Shown in pieces: positions 46,025 to 55,216 of a stretch of DNA of 64,000 nucleotides. Each line of letters begins with the position of its first letter. Within the stretch, counting starts at the first letter, position 1. The notes beneath the pieces were generated by a model, which was given only the letters and a program-made list of their open reading frames with translations, ran no database searches and had not been told where the DNA came from. Both the position numbers and the translations under genes were made by a program. This DNA comes from Blastococcus sp. HT6-30 (GTDB lineage Bacteria; Actinomycetota; Actinomycetes; Mycobacteriales; Geodermatophilaceae). The DNA lies in the NCBI RefSeq assembly GCF_039729015.1, contig NZ_CP155792.1, positions 3,637,697 to 3,701,696 on the forward strand, given 5' to 3'.

Positions 46025-48411
46025 CGCGGCCGGCTGCCGCCCGCGCCGGCGGCCGCCCCGCCGCCGAGCCGCCCGCACGGCCCGGCGCCCCCCGGCGTGC
46101 GGCCGTACTGGTCCCGCTGCTCGCCGCCCTGGCCCTCGGCGGACCGGCTCTGCTCCCCGGCGCCGGGCTCGCACCGGCGGTCGCGGCGCCGGGTGCCGCG
46201 GCCCCCGCCGGCGCGAGCGACGCCGACCGCCCGGTGCGCATCGACGTGGCCCGGTTCGAGCCCCGCACGGTGACCCCCGGCTCGCTCATCACGGTGACCG
46301 GGACGCTCACCAACACCGGCACCGAGCCGGTCACCGACCTCGCCGTGCGGCTGCAGCGCGGCATCGTCCGCACCAGCCGCCCGGCGCTGGCCGAGGCGGT
46401 GAGCGACCCTGACCCGGCCACGACCGTGCAGCCGGCGTTCGCGCCGCTGCCGGGCGCGCTGGGCCCCGGCGACAGCACCGAGTTCAGCTACACGCTCGAC
46501 TCCGCGGAGCTGCGGCTGGAGCAGGACGGCGTCTACCCGGCGCTGTTGAACGTGAACGGCACGATCGACGGCGACCAGGAGCGCCGGGTGGGGGAGCTGG
46601 CCACCTTCCTGGTGCAGCAGCCGGTCCTGCCCTCCTCGCGCACGACGGTCGCCTGGCTCTGGCCGCTGTCCGAGCGCAGCCACCGGAACGCCTCCGGCGA
46701 CTTCGTCGACGACGAGCTCACCGAGGAGATCAGCCAAGGGGGCCGGCTCGACCGCGTCCTCGCCGTCGTCGAGCGGCTGCCCGCCGGTCTTCCCGACGGG
46801 GGTACCGCACCCGCCGCTCCGTTGCCGATCACCCTGGCGATCGACCCGGCCCTGGTGGAGGAGCTGGCCCTCATGGCCGATGGGCCCTACGCCGTCGACG
46901 GGGTGGCCGGCGCCGGAGCGGGCACCGAGGAGGCCCAGGCGTTCCTCGCCCGGCTGCGCGCGGTGGTGGCCTCCCGCCCGGTCGTGGCCCTGCCCTACGG
47001 CGACGTCGACGCCGACAGCCTCCAGGCGGCCGGACTGCCGTCGGTCGTCACCCGCAGCCTGCCGGGCTCCCCGGAGGGCACCGCCCAGGACCCGATCGGC
47101 CCGCCGCCGGTCGCCGCGGACCCGGCCGCCGAGGGCGGGACACCCCCGGCCGACGCGCAGGAGCAGCCCACCACCGGCGCCGGGGCGGAGATCCTCGCCG
47201 AGGTGCTGGACGTCGCGCCCGCCACCGACCTGGCCTGGGCCCCCGACGGTTCCTACGCCCCGGAGACGCTCGGCACCCTGCGGGCCGGCGGCATCGACCG
47301 GGTCGTCCTGGGCAGTGGTGCACTGACCGGGGGAGGCTCCGCCGTGGGCCTGGACGGGTCCGACGCCGTGGCCCGGGCCGCGGTCCCGACCGGCGAGGAG
47401 CCGCTGGACGTGCTGGTCGCCGACCCCACCTTGAGCACCGTGGTGGGCGCGGCCGAGGTGACCGCCGGTGGGCCGCGCATCGCCGAGCAGCGCTACCTGG
47501 CCGAGCTGGCCGCCCTCACCCTCCAGGCGCCACCGGGCAGCGAGCAGACGGTGCTGGTCGCCCCGCCGCGGAACCTCGAGGCTGGGCTCGAGGGCGCCGG
47601 CGCCATGATCTCCGACACCGTCGGCCTGCCGTGGCTGCGGGCGGGCAGCGTGGCGGCGCTGGACGCGGTGCCCGCCGCGGACGCGGGATCGCTCGCCCTC
47701 CCCGTCGAGCAGACCGGCCTGGACGGCGCCGGCATGGCGGTGCTCGGCGCCGCCGTCGCCGCGCGGGAGGACCTCGCCGCGGCGATCGCCGGGGACGCCG
47801 ACCAGGCGCTGCAGGCCTACGACGCCGGCATCGCCCGCGCCGCGTCGGTCCTGTGGCGCGAGGACCCGGAGCTGTTCGCCGAGGCCGCCGCCGGCGCACG
47901 CGCCGCGCTCGCCCAGCTGCGCGAGCGGGTCACCGTCGTCGCCCCCGTGGACGGCACGTACAGCCTCGCCTCCAGCGACGCGCCCCTCGTGCTGACGGTG
48001 GACAACCCCCTGCCCTTCCCCGTGCAGGTCCGGCTCCGCGTCGACACCCCGGGCAACCGAGGGCTCAGCGTCGGGGACATCGGCGTCCAGACCCTGCCGC
48101 CGGAGCAGCGGACGACGTTGCAGGTACCCACCGAGCTGCGCCGCTCGGGCGGGTTCGCGGTGACCGCCCAGGTGACCACGCCGTCGGGCAGCCCACTGGG
48201 GAACCCCGTCGAGATACAGGTGAAGAGCACGGCGTACGGCCCGATCTCGTTGTCCATCACCATCGGCGCCGCGTCCCTGCTCGGCCTGCTCTTCCTCCGC
48301 CGGCTCGTGAACTTCGTCCTCCGCCGTCGCCGGGGGACCTCCGCCGCCGACGGCGGGACCGGACCGGCGTCGGCCGGGCTGTCCGTGCCGCCCACCCGGA
48401 GCCCGGTGTGA
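46021..48411 (+). CDS. DUF6049 family membrane-anchored protein (Rv3909-like)
   Basis: A 796-aa exported protein. A signal/anchor sequence spans about residues 27-58, followed by a large extracytoplasmic region. This opens with a CARDB/Ig-like beta module ([27 protein letters not shown] variant), continues with a central domain that looks like a degenerate polysaccharide-deacetylase barrel, and has a second beta module near 640-740. One transmembrane helix (about 745-768) and an Arg-rich tail end it. The same gene lies before murJ in mycobacteria and Streptomyces. It is translationally coupled on both sides (GTGA overlaps), so a role with MurJ in wall assembly is inferred, not shown. Confidence 0.82.
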   Translation: MTRPAAARAGGRPAAEPPARPGAPRRAAVLVPLLAALALGGPALLPGAGLAPAVAAPGAAAPAGASDADRPVRIDVARFEPRTVTPGSLITVTGTLTNTGTEPVTDLAVRLQRGIVRTSRPALAEAVSDPDPATTVQPAFAPLPGALGPGDSTEFSYTLDSAELRLEQDGVYPALLNVNGTIDGDQERRVGELATFLVQQPVLPSSRTTVAWLWPLSERSHRNASGDFVDDELTEEISQGGRLDRVLAVVERLPAGLPDGGTAPAAPLPITLAIDPALVEELALMADGPYAVDGVAGAGAGTEEAQAFLARLRAVVASRPVVALPYGDVDADSLQAAGLPSVVTRSLPGSPEGTAQDPIGPPPVAADPAAEGGTPPADAQEQPTTGAGAEILAEVLDVAPATDLAWAPDGSYAPETLGTLRAGGIDRVVLGSGALTGGGSAVGLDGSDAVARAAVPTGEEPLDVLVADPTLSTVVGAAEVTAGGPRIAEQRYLAELAALTLQAPPGSEQTVLVAPPRNLEAGLEGAGAMISDTVGLPWLRAGSVAALDAVPAADAGSLALPVEQTGLDGAGMAVLGAAVAAREDLAAAIAGDADQALQAYDAGIARAASVLWREDPELFAEAAAGARAALAQLRERVTVVAPVDGTYSLASSDAPLVLTVDNPLPFPVQVRLRVDTPGNRGLSVGDIGVQTLPPEQRTTLQVPTELRRSGGFAVTAQVTTPSGSPLGNPVEIQVKSTAYGPISLSITIGAASLLGLLFLRRLVNFVLRRRRGTSAADGGTGPASAGLSVPPTRSPV

Positions 48412-50492
48412 GCGACCAGCCCCGGAGCAGCGAGAACGGCGCGTCGTCGCCGGCCGGCGACGAGCCCGCCGACCGCGCCCGGCCGGCCCCCCTGCCACCA
48501 CCCCCGGCGCCGACCAGCACGTCCACGGGGCGGCGCACCTGGGGCTCGCCGTTCCCCGTGCCGCCGGCCCCCTACCTGGCGACCCCACCGAGCGACGCGG
48601 TCTTCGCCGCACGCCCCACCGTCGAGGGGGGTCCGGCCGAGGCCGCCGCCGACAGCGGGCTCCCGCCGTCGCGTTCCCGGCCGCCGCTGCCTCCCGTGCC
48701 CCCGGCGGCGGGCCGGCCGGCCCGGCCGGCGGCCGCCCCCCTGCCTCCCCTGCCGCCGCTGCGGCACCGCTGGGTGCCGGCCGCGGACGACACCCAGGTC
48801 TTCCCCATGCCGGTGCTCCCGCCGGTGCCGCGCACCGGGCAGGAGACCGACGACGACGTCGAGCGGCGCGAAGGTGCACCGGGCGCGAGCGGGGGCATCC
48901 TGCGCGCGGCCGGCACGATGGCCGTCGCCACCCTGGTCTCCCGGATCACCGGGCTGCTGCGCACGATGGTGCTCGCCGCAGCCCTGGGCGTGGGGTTGTT
49001 CGCCGACGCCTACAACACCGTCAACACGCTGCCCAACATCGTCTACGAGCTGCTGCTCGGCGGCGTGCTGACCTCGGTCATCGTCCCGCTGCTGGTGCAT
49101 GCGCAGGAACGCGACCGGGACGACGGCGTGGCGTACGCGCAGCGGCTGGCCACCCTGGCGATGACCGGCCTGCTGGTCATGACCGCGCTGGCGATCCTCG
49201 CCGCACCGCTGCTGACCTCGCTCCTGGGCCTCGACGAGAACCGCGAGCAGTACGAGGTGGCCAACTGGCTGGCCCGGATGCTCCTCGTGGAGATCGTGTT
49301 CTACGGGTTGGGTGCCTTCGCCCAGGCGATCCTGAACTCCCGCGGCGTCTTCGGGCCGCCGGCGTGGGCGCCGGTGCTCAACAACCTCGTGGTGATCGCC
49401 ACGGGGCTGGCCTTCCTCGCGGCGGCCGGTCCCGGTGCGCTGGAGCCGGCCACCATCGCCCCGGGGCTGGTGTGGCTGCTCGGCATCGGCACCGTGCTCG
49501 GCATCGCGCTCCAGGCGGTGGTCCTCGTCCCGCTGCTGCGCAAGGTCGGGATCCCACTGCGCCCCCGCTGGGGTCTGCGCGACACGGGCCTGCGCGAGGC
49601 CGGGGCGCTGGGCCTGTGGGTCATCGGCTACGTGGCCGTGAGCCAGATCGGCGTCGTGGTGGCGCTGCGGATCGCCAACGCGGCGCAGCGCGACGGCGGC
49701 CTGGGCTCCACCGCCTTCCAGTACGCCAGTCTGCTGTTCCAGATGCCCTACGGGATCATCGGCGTCGCACTGCTCACCGCGCTGGTGCCGCGGATGAGCC
49801 GGGCCGCGGCACGGCGGGACGTGCCGGGCGTGGTCGAGGACCTCTCGCTGGGCACCCGCCTGTCGGCGCTGGGCCTGCTGCCGGTCACCGCCGTGCTGAC
49901 GGTCCTCGGTCCGCCGCTCGGCGTGCTCGCCTTCGCCCGCGGCAACACCTCGGTGGACGAGGCGCAGGCGATCGGCGCCGCCCTGGCCGTCGGTGCCTTC
50001 GGTCTGCTGCCGATGGCGGTGACCCTGCTGCAGCTGCGGGTGTTCTACGCCATGAAGGATGCCCGCACGCCCACGCTCATCCAGGTGGGCATGGTCGCCG
50101 TCCGGGTGCCGCTGCTCGTCATGGTGCCCGTGGTCGTCGAGCCGGAGCTCGTGGTGGCCGGCCTGATGCTCGTCACCAGCCTGACCTACGTCGCCGGATG
50201 GGTCATCGGCGACCTCGCGTTGCGCCGCCGCTTCGGCGGGCTGCGCACCCGCGAGACGTTCGGCCCGCTCGCCCGGATCGCCGCCGTGGCGCTGGCTGCC
50301 GGTCTGGTCGGCGGTCTTGTCCGGATCGTGACCGACGACCTGCTCGGACGCTCCACCACAGGCTCGCTCCTGCAGGTGCTCCTCGGTACCGTGGTCGTCG
50401 GCGGCGTCGCACTGGTCGGTCTGGTGGTGGCCCGCGTTCCGGAACTCCGGGAGCCCCTGGCCGCGGTCAGGGCCCGGCTGGGACGCAGGTGA
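48408..50492 (+). CDS. murJ: Lipid II flippase MurJ (MviN)
   Basis: A 694-aa protein moving lipid-linked peptidoglycan precursors across the cytoplasmic membrane. Residues 1-160 are a Pro/Ala/Arg-rich, presumably disordered cytoplasmic extension, longer than in E. coli MurJ. The MVF core has 14 helices. Key signatures are ATLVSRITGLLRTMVLAAALG with the conserved Arg, ADAYNTVNTLPNIVYELLLGG, and FYAMKDARTPTL. The GTG start overlaps the DUF6049 stop. In mycobacteria the pseudokinase and sugar-binding domains follow in the same polypeptide; here MurJ stops and they are encoded by the next gene. Confidence 0.95.
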   Translation: MSDQPRSSENGASSPAGDEPADRARPAPLPPPPAPTSTSTGRRTWGSPFPVPPAPYLATPPSDAVFAARPTVEGGPAEAAADSGLPPSRSRPPLPPVPPAAGRPARPAAAPLPPLPPLRHRWVPAADDTQVFPMPVLPPVPRTGQETDDDVERREGAPGASGGILRAAGTMAVATLVSRITGLLRTMVLAAALGVGLFADAYNTVNTLPNIVYELLLGGVLTSVIVPLLVHAQERDRDDGVAYAQRLATLAMTGLLVMTALAILAAPLLTSLLGLDENREQYEVANWLARMLLVEIVFYGLGAFAQAILNSRGVFGPPAWAPVLNNLVVIATGLAFLAAAGPGALEPATIAPGLVWLLGIGTVLGIALQAVVLVPLLRKVGIPLRPRWGLRDTGLREAGALGLWVIGYVAVSQIGVVVALRIANAAQRDGGLGSTAFQYASLLFQMPYGIIGVALLTALVPRMSRAAARRDVPGVVEDLSLGTRLSALGLLPVTAVLTVLGPPLGVLAFARGNTSVDEAQAIGAALAVGAFGLLPMAVTLLQLRVFYAMKDARTPTLIQVGMVAVRVPLLVMVPVVVEPELVVAGLMLVTSLTYVAGWVIGDLALRRRFGGLRTRETFGPLARIAAVALAAGLVGGLVRIVTDDLLGRSTTGSLLQVLLGTVVVGGVALVGLVVARVPELREPLAAVRARLGRR

Positions 50493-50566
50493 CCGGGGAC
50501 CACCGGCCGGAGCCGACCGTGCCGGAGCGACCGCCTCGGCGGTTCGAGCAGCACGAGGAGTCGACA

Positions 50567-52222
50567 GTGTCGATGGCGTCCACGACCACCGGCCTGCCCG
50601 ACCGCTACCGCCCGCTGGACCAGATCGGTCCCGACGAGACCACCCCCACCGGCATCATCCAGAGCTGGCGGGCCAAGGACCGCGTCCTCAACCGCGACGT
50701 CGCCATCCGGGTGCACATCCCGGCCGGTCCCGCGGCGCACGCCTGGATCACCCGCGCGCTCACCGCCGGCGGGCTGGCCACCCCCGCGCTGGCCATGGTC
50801 TACGACGCCTCGGAGGGCAGCGGCGATCCGCAGGCCCCCGGCGGCGCCGCCTACGTCGTCAACGAGTGGATCGACGGCGAGACCCTCGCCGACCGGCTCC
50901 GGTCCGGTCCGATGCCCGAGCGCGAGGTCCGGCTCGTCCTCCGCCGGCTCGCCGAGGGCGTGGCCGAGGCGCACCGCGTGGGCCTGGCCGTCGGCGGCCT
51001 CTCGCTGGACAACGTCGTCCTGCGACCGAACGGGCTGGTCGGGCTGCGGGCGGTCCCCGCGGCCGCCGGCACCGTCGAGGGCGACATCACCGCGCTCGGT
51101 GAACTCCTGGAGGCCTGCCTCACCGGCGTCGGTCCCGGCGCCCGCCCGGTGACCGGCCCCTCCGACCTCGTGGCCCTCGCCCGCCGCGCCCGGTCCACCG
51201 CACCCGGCCGGGGGCTCTCCAGCGTCGCGGCCATGGCCGCCCTGCTCGGGGAGCGCGGGCGGAGCGGCTCCACGCAGAACCTGCACCCGAACCGGGCCGA
51301 CGACACCGACGGCGGCCGTCGGCGCCGCCGCGAGGCGGGGGCCCCCGTTCGGCTCGAGCGGACCACGCTGCCCCCCGTGCCGCCGGTCCGACCGGTCGGC
51401 GACGGCGGGCCGCTGCCCGCCTCCGCGCTGGGCGGCGACACCGTCGCGGCAGCCCCCTCGTCGCTCCCGCCCGCGCCGGGGAGCGAGGACGAGCTCTTCG
51501 GCGTCCTGGGCGGCCGGGGAGCCCGCGACGAGGACGACGGCTACGCGCCAGAGGACGAGAACGAGGACGCGGCCCGCGGGCGCCGGTTGGTGGTCGTGGG
51601 CCTCCCGCTGCTGGCCCTCGTCGTGGTGATCGCGCTGGCCTGGTGGTTGGGCTCCAGCGTCCTGTCGGTGGCCGACTCCGTCGACGAGGAGATCGCCGGC
51701 TCGACCCCGCCGACGGCCGGCGCCCCCGTGGCGGACGGGGGCGGGGAGGAGCCGGCGCCGGCGCCGGAGCCGGGGGCCGCGGCCACCGTCAGCGCCGCCC
51801 AGGTGTTCGACCCGTTCGGCGACGGCGAGCCGGAGAACGACGAGGACGTCCCGCTGTCCTACGACGGCGACCCCGCCACCGGCTGGTCCACGCTGGACTA
51901 CCGGGGCTCCCCCGCGTTCGGCAACCTCAAGCCCGGCGTCGGCGTCGTGTACGACCTCGGCGACGCGCACGAGCTGTCCGGCGTCACGGTGCAGTCGCCG
52001 GTGCCCGGCGCCACCGTGGAGGTGCGCACGTCGGAGTCGGCCGGCGGAACGCTGGAGGACTTCTCGGTAGCGGCCGCCGGCACGCTGACCGGGAGCACCG
52101 ACCTCGCGTTCGACCAGCCGATTCCCGCCCGGTACGTGCTCGTGTGGATCACCGGCCTGGTCGACGGCCCCAACGGGTTCTCCGCCGAGCTGGCCGAGGT
52201 CGAGGTCCGCACCGCCGGCTGA
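50567..52222 (+). CDS. Membrane-spanning pseudokinase with C-terminal discoidin-like domain (split MviN partner)
   Basis: A 551-aa protein. Residues 10-230 form a protein-kinase-like domain lacking the usual HRD and DFG residues (the catalytic loop reads [10 protein letters not shown]), so it is probably a pseudokinase. Residues 230-335 are a disordered linker, then one membrane helix (about 340-362). The outside domain (about 405-551) is F5/8-type carbohydrate-binding-like, with [14 protein letters not shown] and [12 protein letters not shown]. In mycobacterial MviN these parts are fused to MurJ, where the phosphorylated pseudokinase binds FhaA. The GTG at 50567 has GAGGAG 6 nt upstream; a GTG at 50489 overlapping the murJ stop would add 26 residues. 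Confidence 0.87.
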   Translation: MSMASTTTGLPDRYRPLDQIGPDETTPTGIIQSWRAKDRVLNRDVAIRVHIPAGPAAHAWITRALTAGGLATPALAMVYDASEGSGDPQAPGGAAYVVNEWIDGETLADRLRSGPMPEREVRLVLRRLAEGVAEAHRVGLAVGGLSLDNVVLRPNGLVGLRAVPAAAGTVEGDITALGELLEACLTGVGPGARPVTGPSDLVALARRARSTAPGRGLSSVAAMAALLGERGRSGSTQNLHPNRADDTDGGRRRRREAGAPVRLERTTLPPVPPVRPVGDGGPLPASALGGDTVAAAPSSLPPAPGSEDELFGVLGGRGARDEDDGYAPEDENEDAARGRRLVVVGLPLLALVVVIALAWWLGSSVLSVADSVDEEIAGSTPPTAGAPVADGGGEEPAPAPEPGAAATVSAAQVFDPFGDGEPENDEDVPLSYDGDPATGWSTLDYRGSPAFGNLKPGVGVVYDLGDAHELSGVTVQSPVPGATVEVRTSESAGGTLEDFSVAAAGTLTGSTDLAFDQPIPARYVLVWITGLVDGPNGFSAELAEVEVRTAG

Positions 52223-52264
52223 TCGACGCCGCCCCGGGACGGGGTCACGCGGGAATGGGGCCCT

Positions 52265-52270
52265 TACGAT
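52265..52270 (+). promoter_or_regulatory. -10 box TACGAT, leaderless promoter of trxB
   Basis: TACGAT ends 7 nt before the GTG at 52278. No Shine-Dalgarno is present, so this box also decides between the two GTGs at 52272 and 52278. Confidence 0.55.
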
Positions 52271-52277
52271 CGTGGTT

Positions 52278-53300
52278 GTGCCGCCCGTGACGACAGACCA
52301 GCCGACCCCCGGCCCCGCCGTGACCACCGGCGAGGTGACCCGACCGGTCATCCCGCCGGCCGAGCACGACGGCATCCGCGATCTGATCATCATCGGGTCC
52401 GGCCCCGCCGGTTACACGGCGGCCACCTATGCGGCCCGCGCGAACCTGCACCCGCTGGTCTTCGAGGGATCGCAGTTCGGCGGCGCCCTCATGACGACCA
52501 CCGAGGTCGAGAACTTCCCCGGCTTCCCCGAGGGCATCCAGGGCCCGCAGCTGATGGACGACATGCGGACCCAGGCCGAGCGCTTCGGCGCCGAGCTGGT
52601 GCCGTCGGACGTGACCGGGGTCGACCTCACCGCCAACCCGAAGATCGTCAAGGTGGGCGACACCGCCCACCGCGCGCACGCCGTGATCGTGGCCACCGGC
52701 TCCAAGTACCGGTACCTGGGTCTGGACAACGAGCAGCGCCTGCTCGGCCGCGGCGTCTCGGCCTGTGCCACCTGCGACGGGTTCTTCTTCCGCGACCAGG
52801 ACATCGTCGTCGTGGGCGGTGGCGACTCGGCGATGGAGGAGGCCACCTTCCTCACCCGGTTCGCCAAGAGCGTCACCGTGGTGCACCGCCGCGAGGAGCT
52901 GCGCGCCTCGAAGATCATGCAGCAGCGGGCGCAGGACAACGAGAAGATCCGCTGGGCGCTGGGCAAGCAGGTCACCGACGTGCTCGGCGAGTCGACCGTC
53001 TCCGCCGTCCAGCTGACCGACACCGCCACGGGTGCCACCGAGACCATGCCGGTGACCGGCATGTTCCTGGCCATCGGGCACGACCCGCGCAGCGAGCTCT
53101 TCGTCGGACAGCTGAAGCTCGACGACGAGGGCTACATCCAGGTCGACCACCCGACCACCCGCACCAACATCGACGGCGTGTTCGCCTGCGGCGACGTCGT
53201 CGACCACATCTACCGCCAGGCGATCACGTCGGCCGGCACGGGTGCCGCCGCCGCCATCGACGCCGAGCGGTGGCTCGCCGAGACATTCGACGAGCGCTGA
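52278..53300 (+). CDS. trxB: Thioredoxin reductase
   Basis: A 340-aa flavoenzyme that reduces thioredoxin with NADPH. The FAD-binding loop GSGPAG is at residues 40-45, the redox-active CATC at 163-166, the NADPH-binding [10 protein letters not shown] follows, and the C-terminal FAD motif is [12 protein letters not shown]. The N terminus carries an extra 30 disordered residues. Low-GC features at its promoter and absence of a ribosome binding site suggest a leaderless message. It lies 115 bp before trxA. In mycobacteria sigM and its anti-sigma gene precede trxB2 here; neither is present in this window. Confidence 0.95.
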   Translation: MPPVTTDQPTPGPAVTTGEVTRPVIPPAEHDGIRDLIIIGSGPAGYTAATYAARANLHPLVFEGSQFGGALMTTTEVENFPGFPEGIQGPQLMDDMRTQAERFGAELVPSDVTGVDLTANPKIVKVGDTAHRAHAVIVATGSKYRYLGLDNEQRLLGRGVSACATCDGFFFRDQDIVVVGGGDSAMEEATFLTRFAKSVTVVHRREELRASKIMQQRAQDNEKIRWALGKQVTDVLGESTVSAVQLTDTATGATETMPVTGMFLAIGHDPRSELFVGQLKLDDEGYIQVDHPTTRTNIDGVFACGDVVDHIYRQAITSAGTGAAAAIDAERWLAETFDER

Positions 53301-53414
53301 GCGGCCTGCCCACCTCACGACCGCGCCGGGCATAACCACCCAGCCCGCGCGGTTGTGCGGGCGGAGGCTCGTCAGCGCCAGCAACGAGCCAGTCGACCGA
53401 GAGGGAGAACGACC

Positions 53415-53744
53415 ATGGCAGGCAACACCGTGACCGTTACCGACGCCAGCTTCGCCACCGACGTGCTGGGCAGCGACAAGCCCGTGCTCGTCGACTTCTG
53501 GGCGGAGTGGTGCGGGCCGTGCAAGATGGTCGCCCCCGTGCTGGAGGAGATCGCCTCCGAGCACGGTGACAAGCTCACCATCGCCAAGCTCAACATCGAC
53601 GAGAACCCGCAGATCGCCCGCGACTACCAGGTCATGTCGATCCCGACCATGACCGTCTTCCAGGGCGGCAAGCCGGTCAAGAGCATCATCGGCGCCAAGC
53701 CCAAGGGTGCCATCCTGAGCGACCTGGCCGACTACATCGGCTGA
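53415..53744 (+). CDS. trxA: Thioredoxin
   Basis: A 109-aa thioredoxin with active site WCGPC (Cys33, Cys36), the cis-Pro in MSIPTMTVF, and the buried Asp in VLVDFWAEW. It keeps cytoplasmic thiols reduced using the reductase encoded upstream. The ATG at 53415 follows GAGGGAGAACGACC. A 114-bp gap from trxB leaves room for its own promoter. A palindromic dispersed repeat and a strong hairpin follow. Confidence 0.96.
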   Translation: MAGNTVTVTDASFATDVLGSDKPVLVDFWAEWCGPCKMVAPVLEEIASEHGDKLTIAKLNIDENPQIARDYQVMSIPTMTVFQGGKPVKSIIGAKPKGAILSDLADYIG

Positions 53745-53760
53745 CGCGCGCCGGTTCCGG

Positions 53761-53810
53761 CCTGCCTGCGGGGTCCCGCCGCGAGCGTGCGAGCGGCAGG
53801 GGCGGGCAGG
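53761..53810. repeat. Dispersed palindromic repeat, copy 2
   Basis: About 50 bp with the core CCGCCGCGAGC-G-TGCGAG shared with the copy at 39848. Outer arms CCTGCC/GGCAGG can pair. Located 17 bp after the trxA stop and just before the terminator hairpin. Confidence 0.65.
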
Positions 53811-53831
53811 TCCGCCATCACGCTGTGCACC

Positions 53832-53870
53832 GCGAAGGCCCACCCGTCCACCGGACGGGTGGGCCTTCGC
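53832..53870 (+). terminator. Hairpin after trxA
   Basis: Perfect 18-bp stem (GCGAAGGCCCACCCGTCC and its complement) with a 3-nt loop ACC, 87 bp after the trxA stop. No long T tract. Confidence 0.85.
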
Positions 53871-53983
53871 CGTCACCGGGGGAGGATCGCCGCCCCCGGT
53901 GCGCCGTCCACGGCGGGAGGGACGACAATCGGTGACACGATGATGAGAACGGCGAAGCTCTCCAGTTCCCCAGCGGAGCTGTG

Positions 53984-55135
53984 ATGGGAACCGACAGCCG
54001 CATGCAGCCTCTGAGGCCGGGGGACCGCGGGCCGGCCGTGGCCGACGTGCACGCCGCCCTCCGCAGCCTCGGCCTCCTCCCCTCCGCCGGCGACGGCGGC
54101 GATCCGGGCCTCGAGTCCGCGGAGTACGACGCCGCCACCGAACTCGCCGTCCGCCACTTCCAGCAGGTGCGCGGCCTGTCCGTGGACGGACGGGTGGGCG
54201 AGGAGACCTACCGGGCGCTCAGCGAGGCCCGCTGGTCGCTGGGTGACCGTCTGCTCCGCTACGACCCCGAGCGCCCGATGCGTGGCGACGACGTGACCAA
54301 CCTGCAGGAGCGGCTGCTCGAGCTGGGCTACGACGCCGGCCGCGCCGACGGCATCCTGGGGCCCGAGACGGAGGTCGGTCTGCGGGCGTTCCAGCGGGAC
54401 TACGGCCTCACCTCCGACGGCACCTGCGGGCCGGCCACGCTGCGGGCGCTGCGCCAGCTCGGCCGCAAGGTCACCGGCGGGCGGCCGCAGCTGCTGCGGC
54501 AGAGCGCCTCGTTCGTGGAGAGCGGACCGCACCTGATCGGCCGCCGGATCGTCGTCGACGCGGGGCACGGTGGAACCGATCCCGGGTTCATCGCCGGCGA
54601 GACCACCGAGGCCGACCTCGTCTTCGACCTCGCCTCGCGGATCGAGGGCCGGCTCGCCGCTGCCGGGGCCACCGTGTACCTCACCCGGGGTCGCGCGCAG
54701 GGTCCGGCCCACGCCGAGCGCACCGCCTTCGCCAACGACGCCCGGGCCGACCTGTTCATCTCCCTCCACCTGGACGCCCACGGATCCGAGCACGCCCGGG
54801 GCGTGGCCAGCTACTACTACGGCACCGGCTCCGGGGCGTCGTCCACGGTGGGGGAGCAGTTCGCCAACCTGGTGCGCCGCGAGGTCGTGGCCCGCACCGG
54901 CATGCTCGACCTCGGGTCGCACGCCAAGACGTGGGACATCGTCCGGATGACCCGCATGCCCGCGGTGCGGCTGGACTGCGGCTACCTCTCCCACCCGGTC
55001 GACCGGCTGCTGCTGCTCGACGCACGGGTCCGCAGCGCCATCGCCCACGGCGTCCTCGCCGCCGTCCAGCGGCTCTACCTCCCCGCCGAGGCCGATCCGC
55101 CGACCGGCACGTTCGTCCTCCCCGGGAGGGCGTGA
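53984..55135 (+). CDS. CwlM-like protein: two peptidoglycan-binding domains plus amidase_3 domain
   Basis: A 383-aa protein without signal peptide. Two PG_binding_1 repeats lie at about 12-80 and 100-158 (the second has ADGILGPETEVGLRAFQ). The N-acetylmuramoyl-L-alanine amidase_3 domain spans 185-370. Zinc ligands are intact: His195 in DAGHGG, Glu209 in TTEADLV, and His262 in SLHLDAH. At the place of the second catalytic Glu (usual VExGFLSN) the sequence reads LDCGYLSH, with Asp331. Mycobacterial CwlM is cytoplasmic and regulates MurA when phosphorylated rather than acting as a hydrolase; absence of a signal peptide here fits that role. The ATG at 53984 follows GGAG. Confidence 0.88.
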   Translation: MGTDSRMQPLRPGDRGPAVADVHAALRSLGLLPSAGDGGDPGLESAEYDAATELAVRHFQQVRGLSVDGRVGEETYRALSEARWSLGDRLLRYDPERPMRGDDVTNLQERLLELGYDAGRADGILGPETEVGLRAFQRDYGLTSDGTCGPATLRALRQLGRKVTGGRPQLLRQSASFVESGPHLIGRRIVVDAGHGGTDPGFIAGETTEADLVFDLASRIEGRLAAAGATVYLTRGRAQGPAHAERTAFANDARADLFISLHLDAHGSEHARGVASYYYGTGSGASSTVGEQFANLVRREVVARTGMLDLGSHAKTWDIVRMTRMPAVRLDCGYLSHPVDRLLLLDARVRSAIAHGVLAAVQRLYLPAEADPPTGTFVLPGRA

Positions 55136-55203
55136 GGCGGTCGGCGTGACCGATCGGTCCGTCGTCCTGACGTGTTGCGCGCGGCCGCTCCCTCGGGGCT
55201 GCC

Positions 55204-55209
55204 TACACT
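55204..55209 (+). promoter_or_regulatory. -10 box TACACT, leaderless promoter of the aminotransferase gene
   Basis: TACACT ends 7 nt before the GTG at 55217, and no Shine-Dalgarno precedes that codon. Confidence 0.5.
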
Positions 55210-55216
55210 CCTGAAG

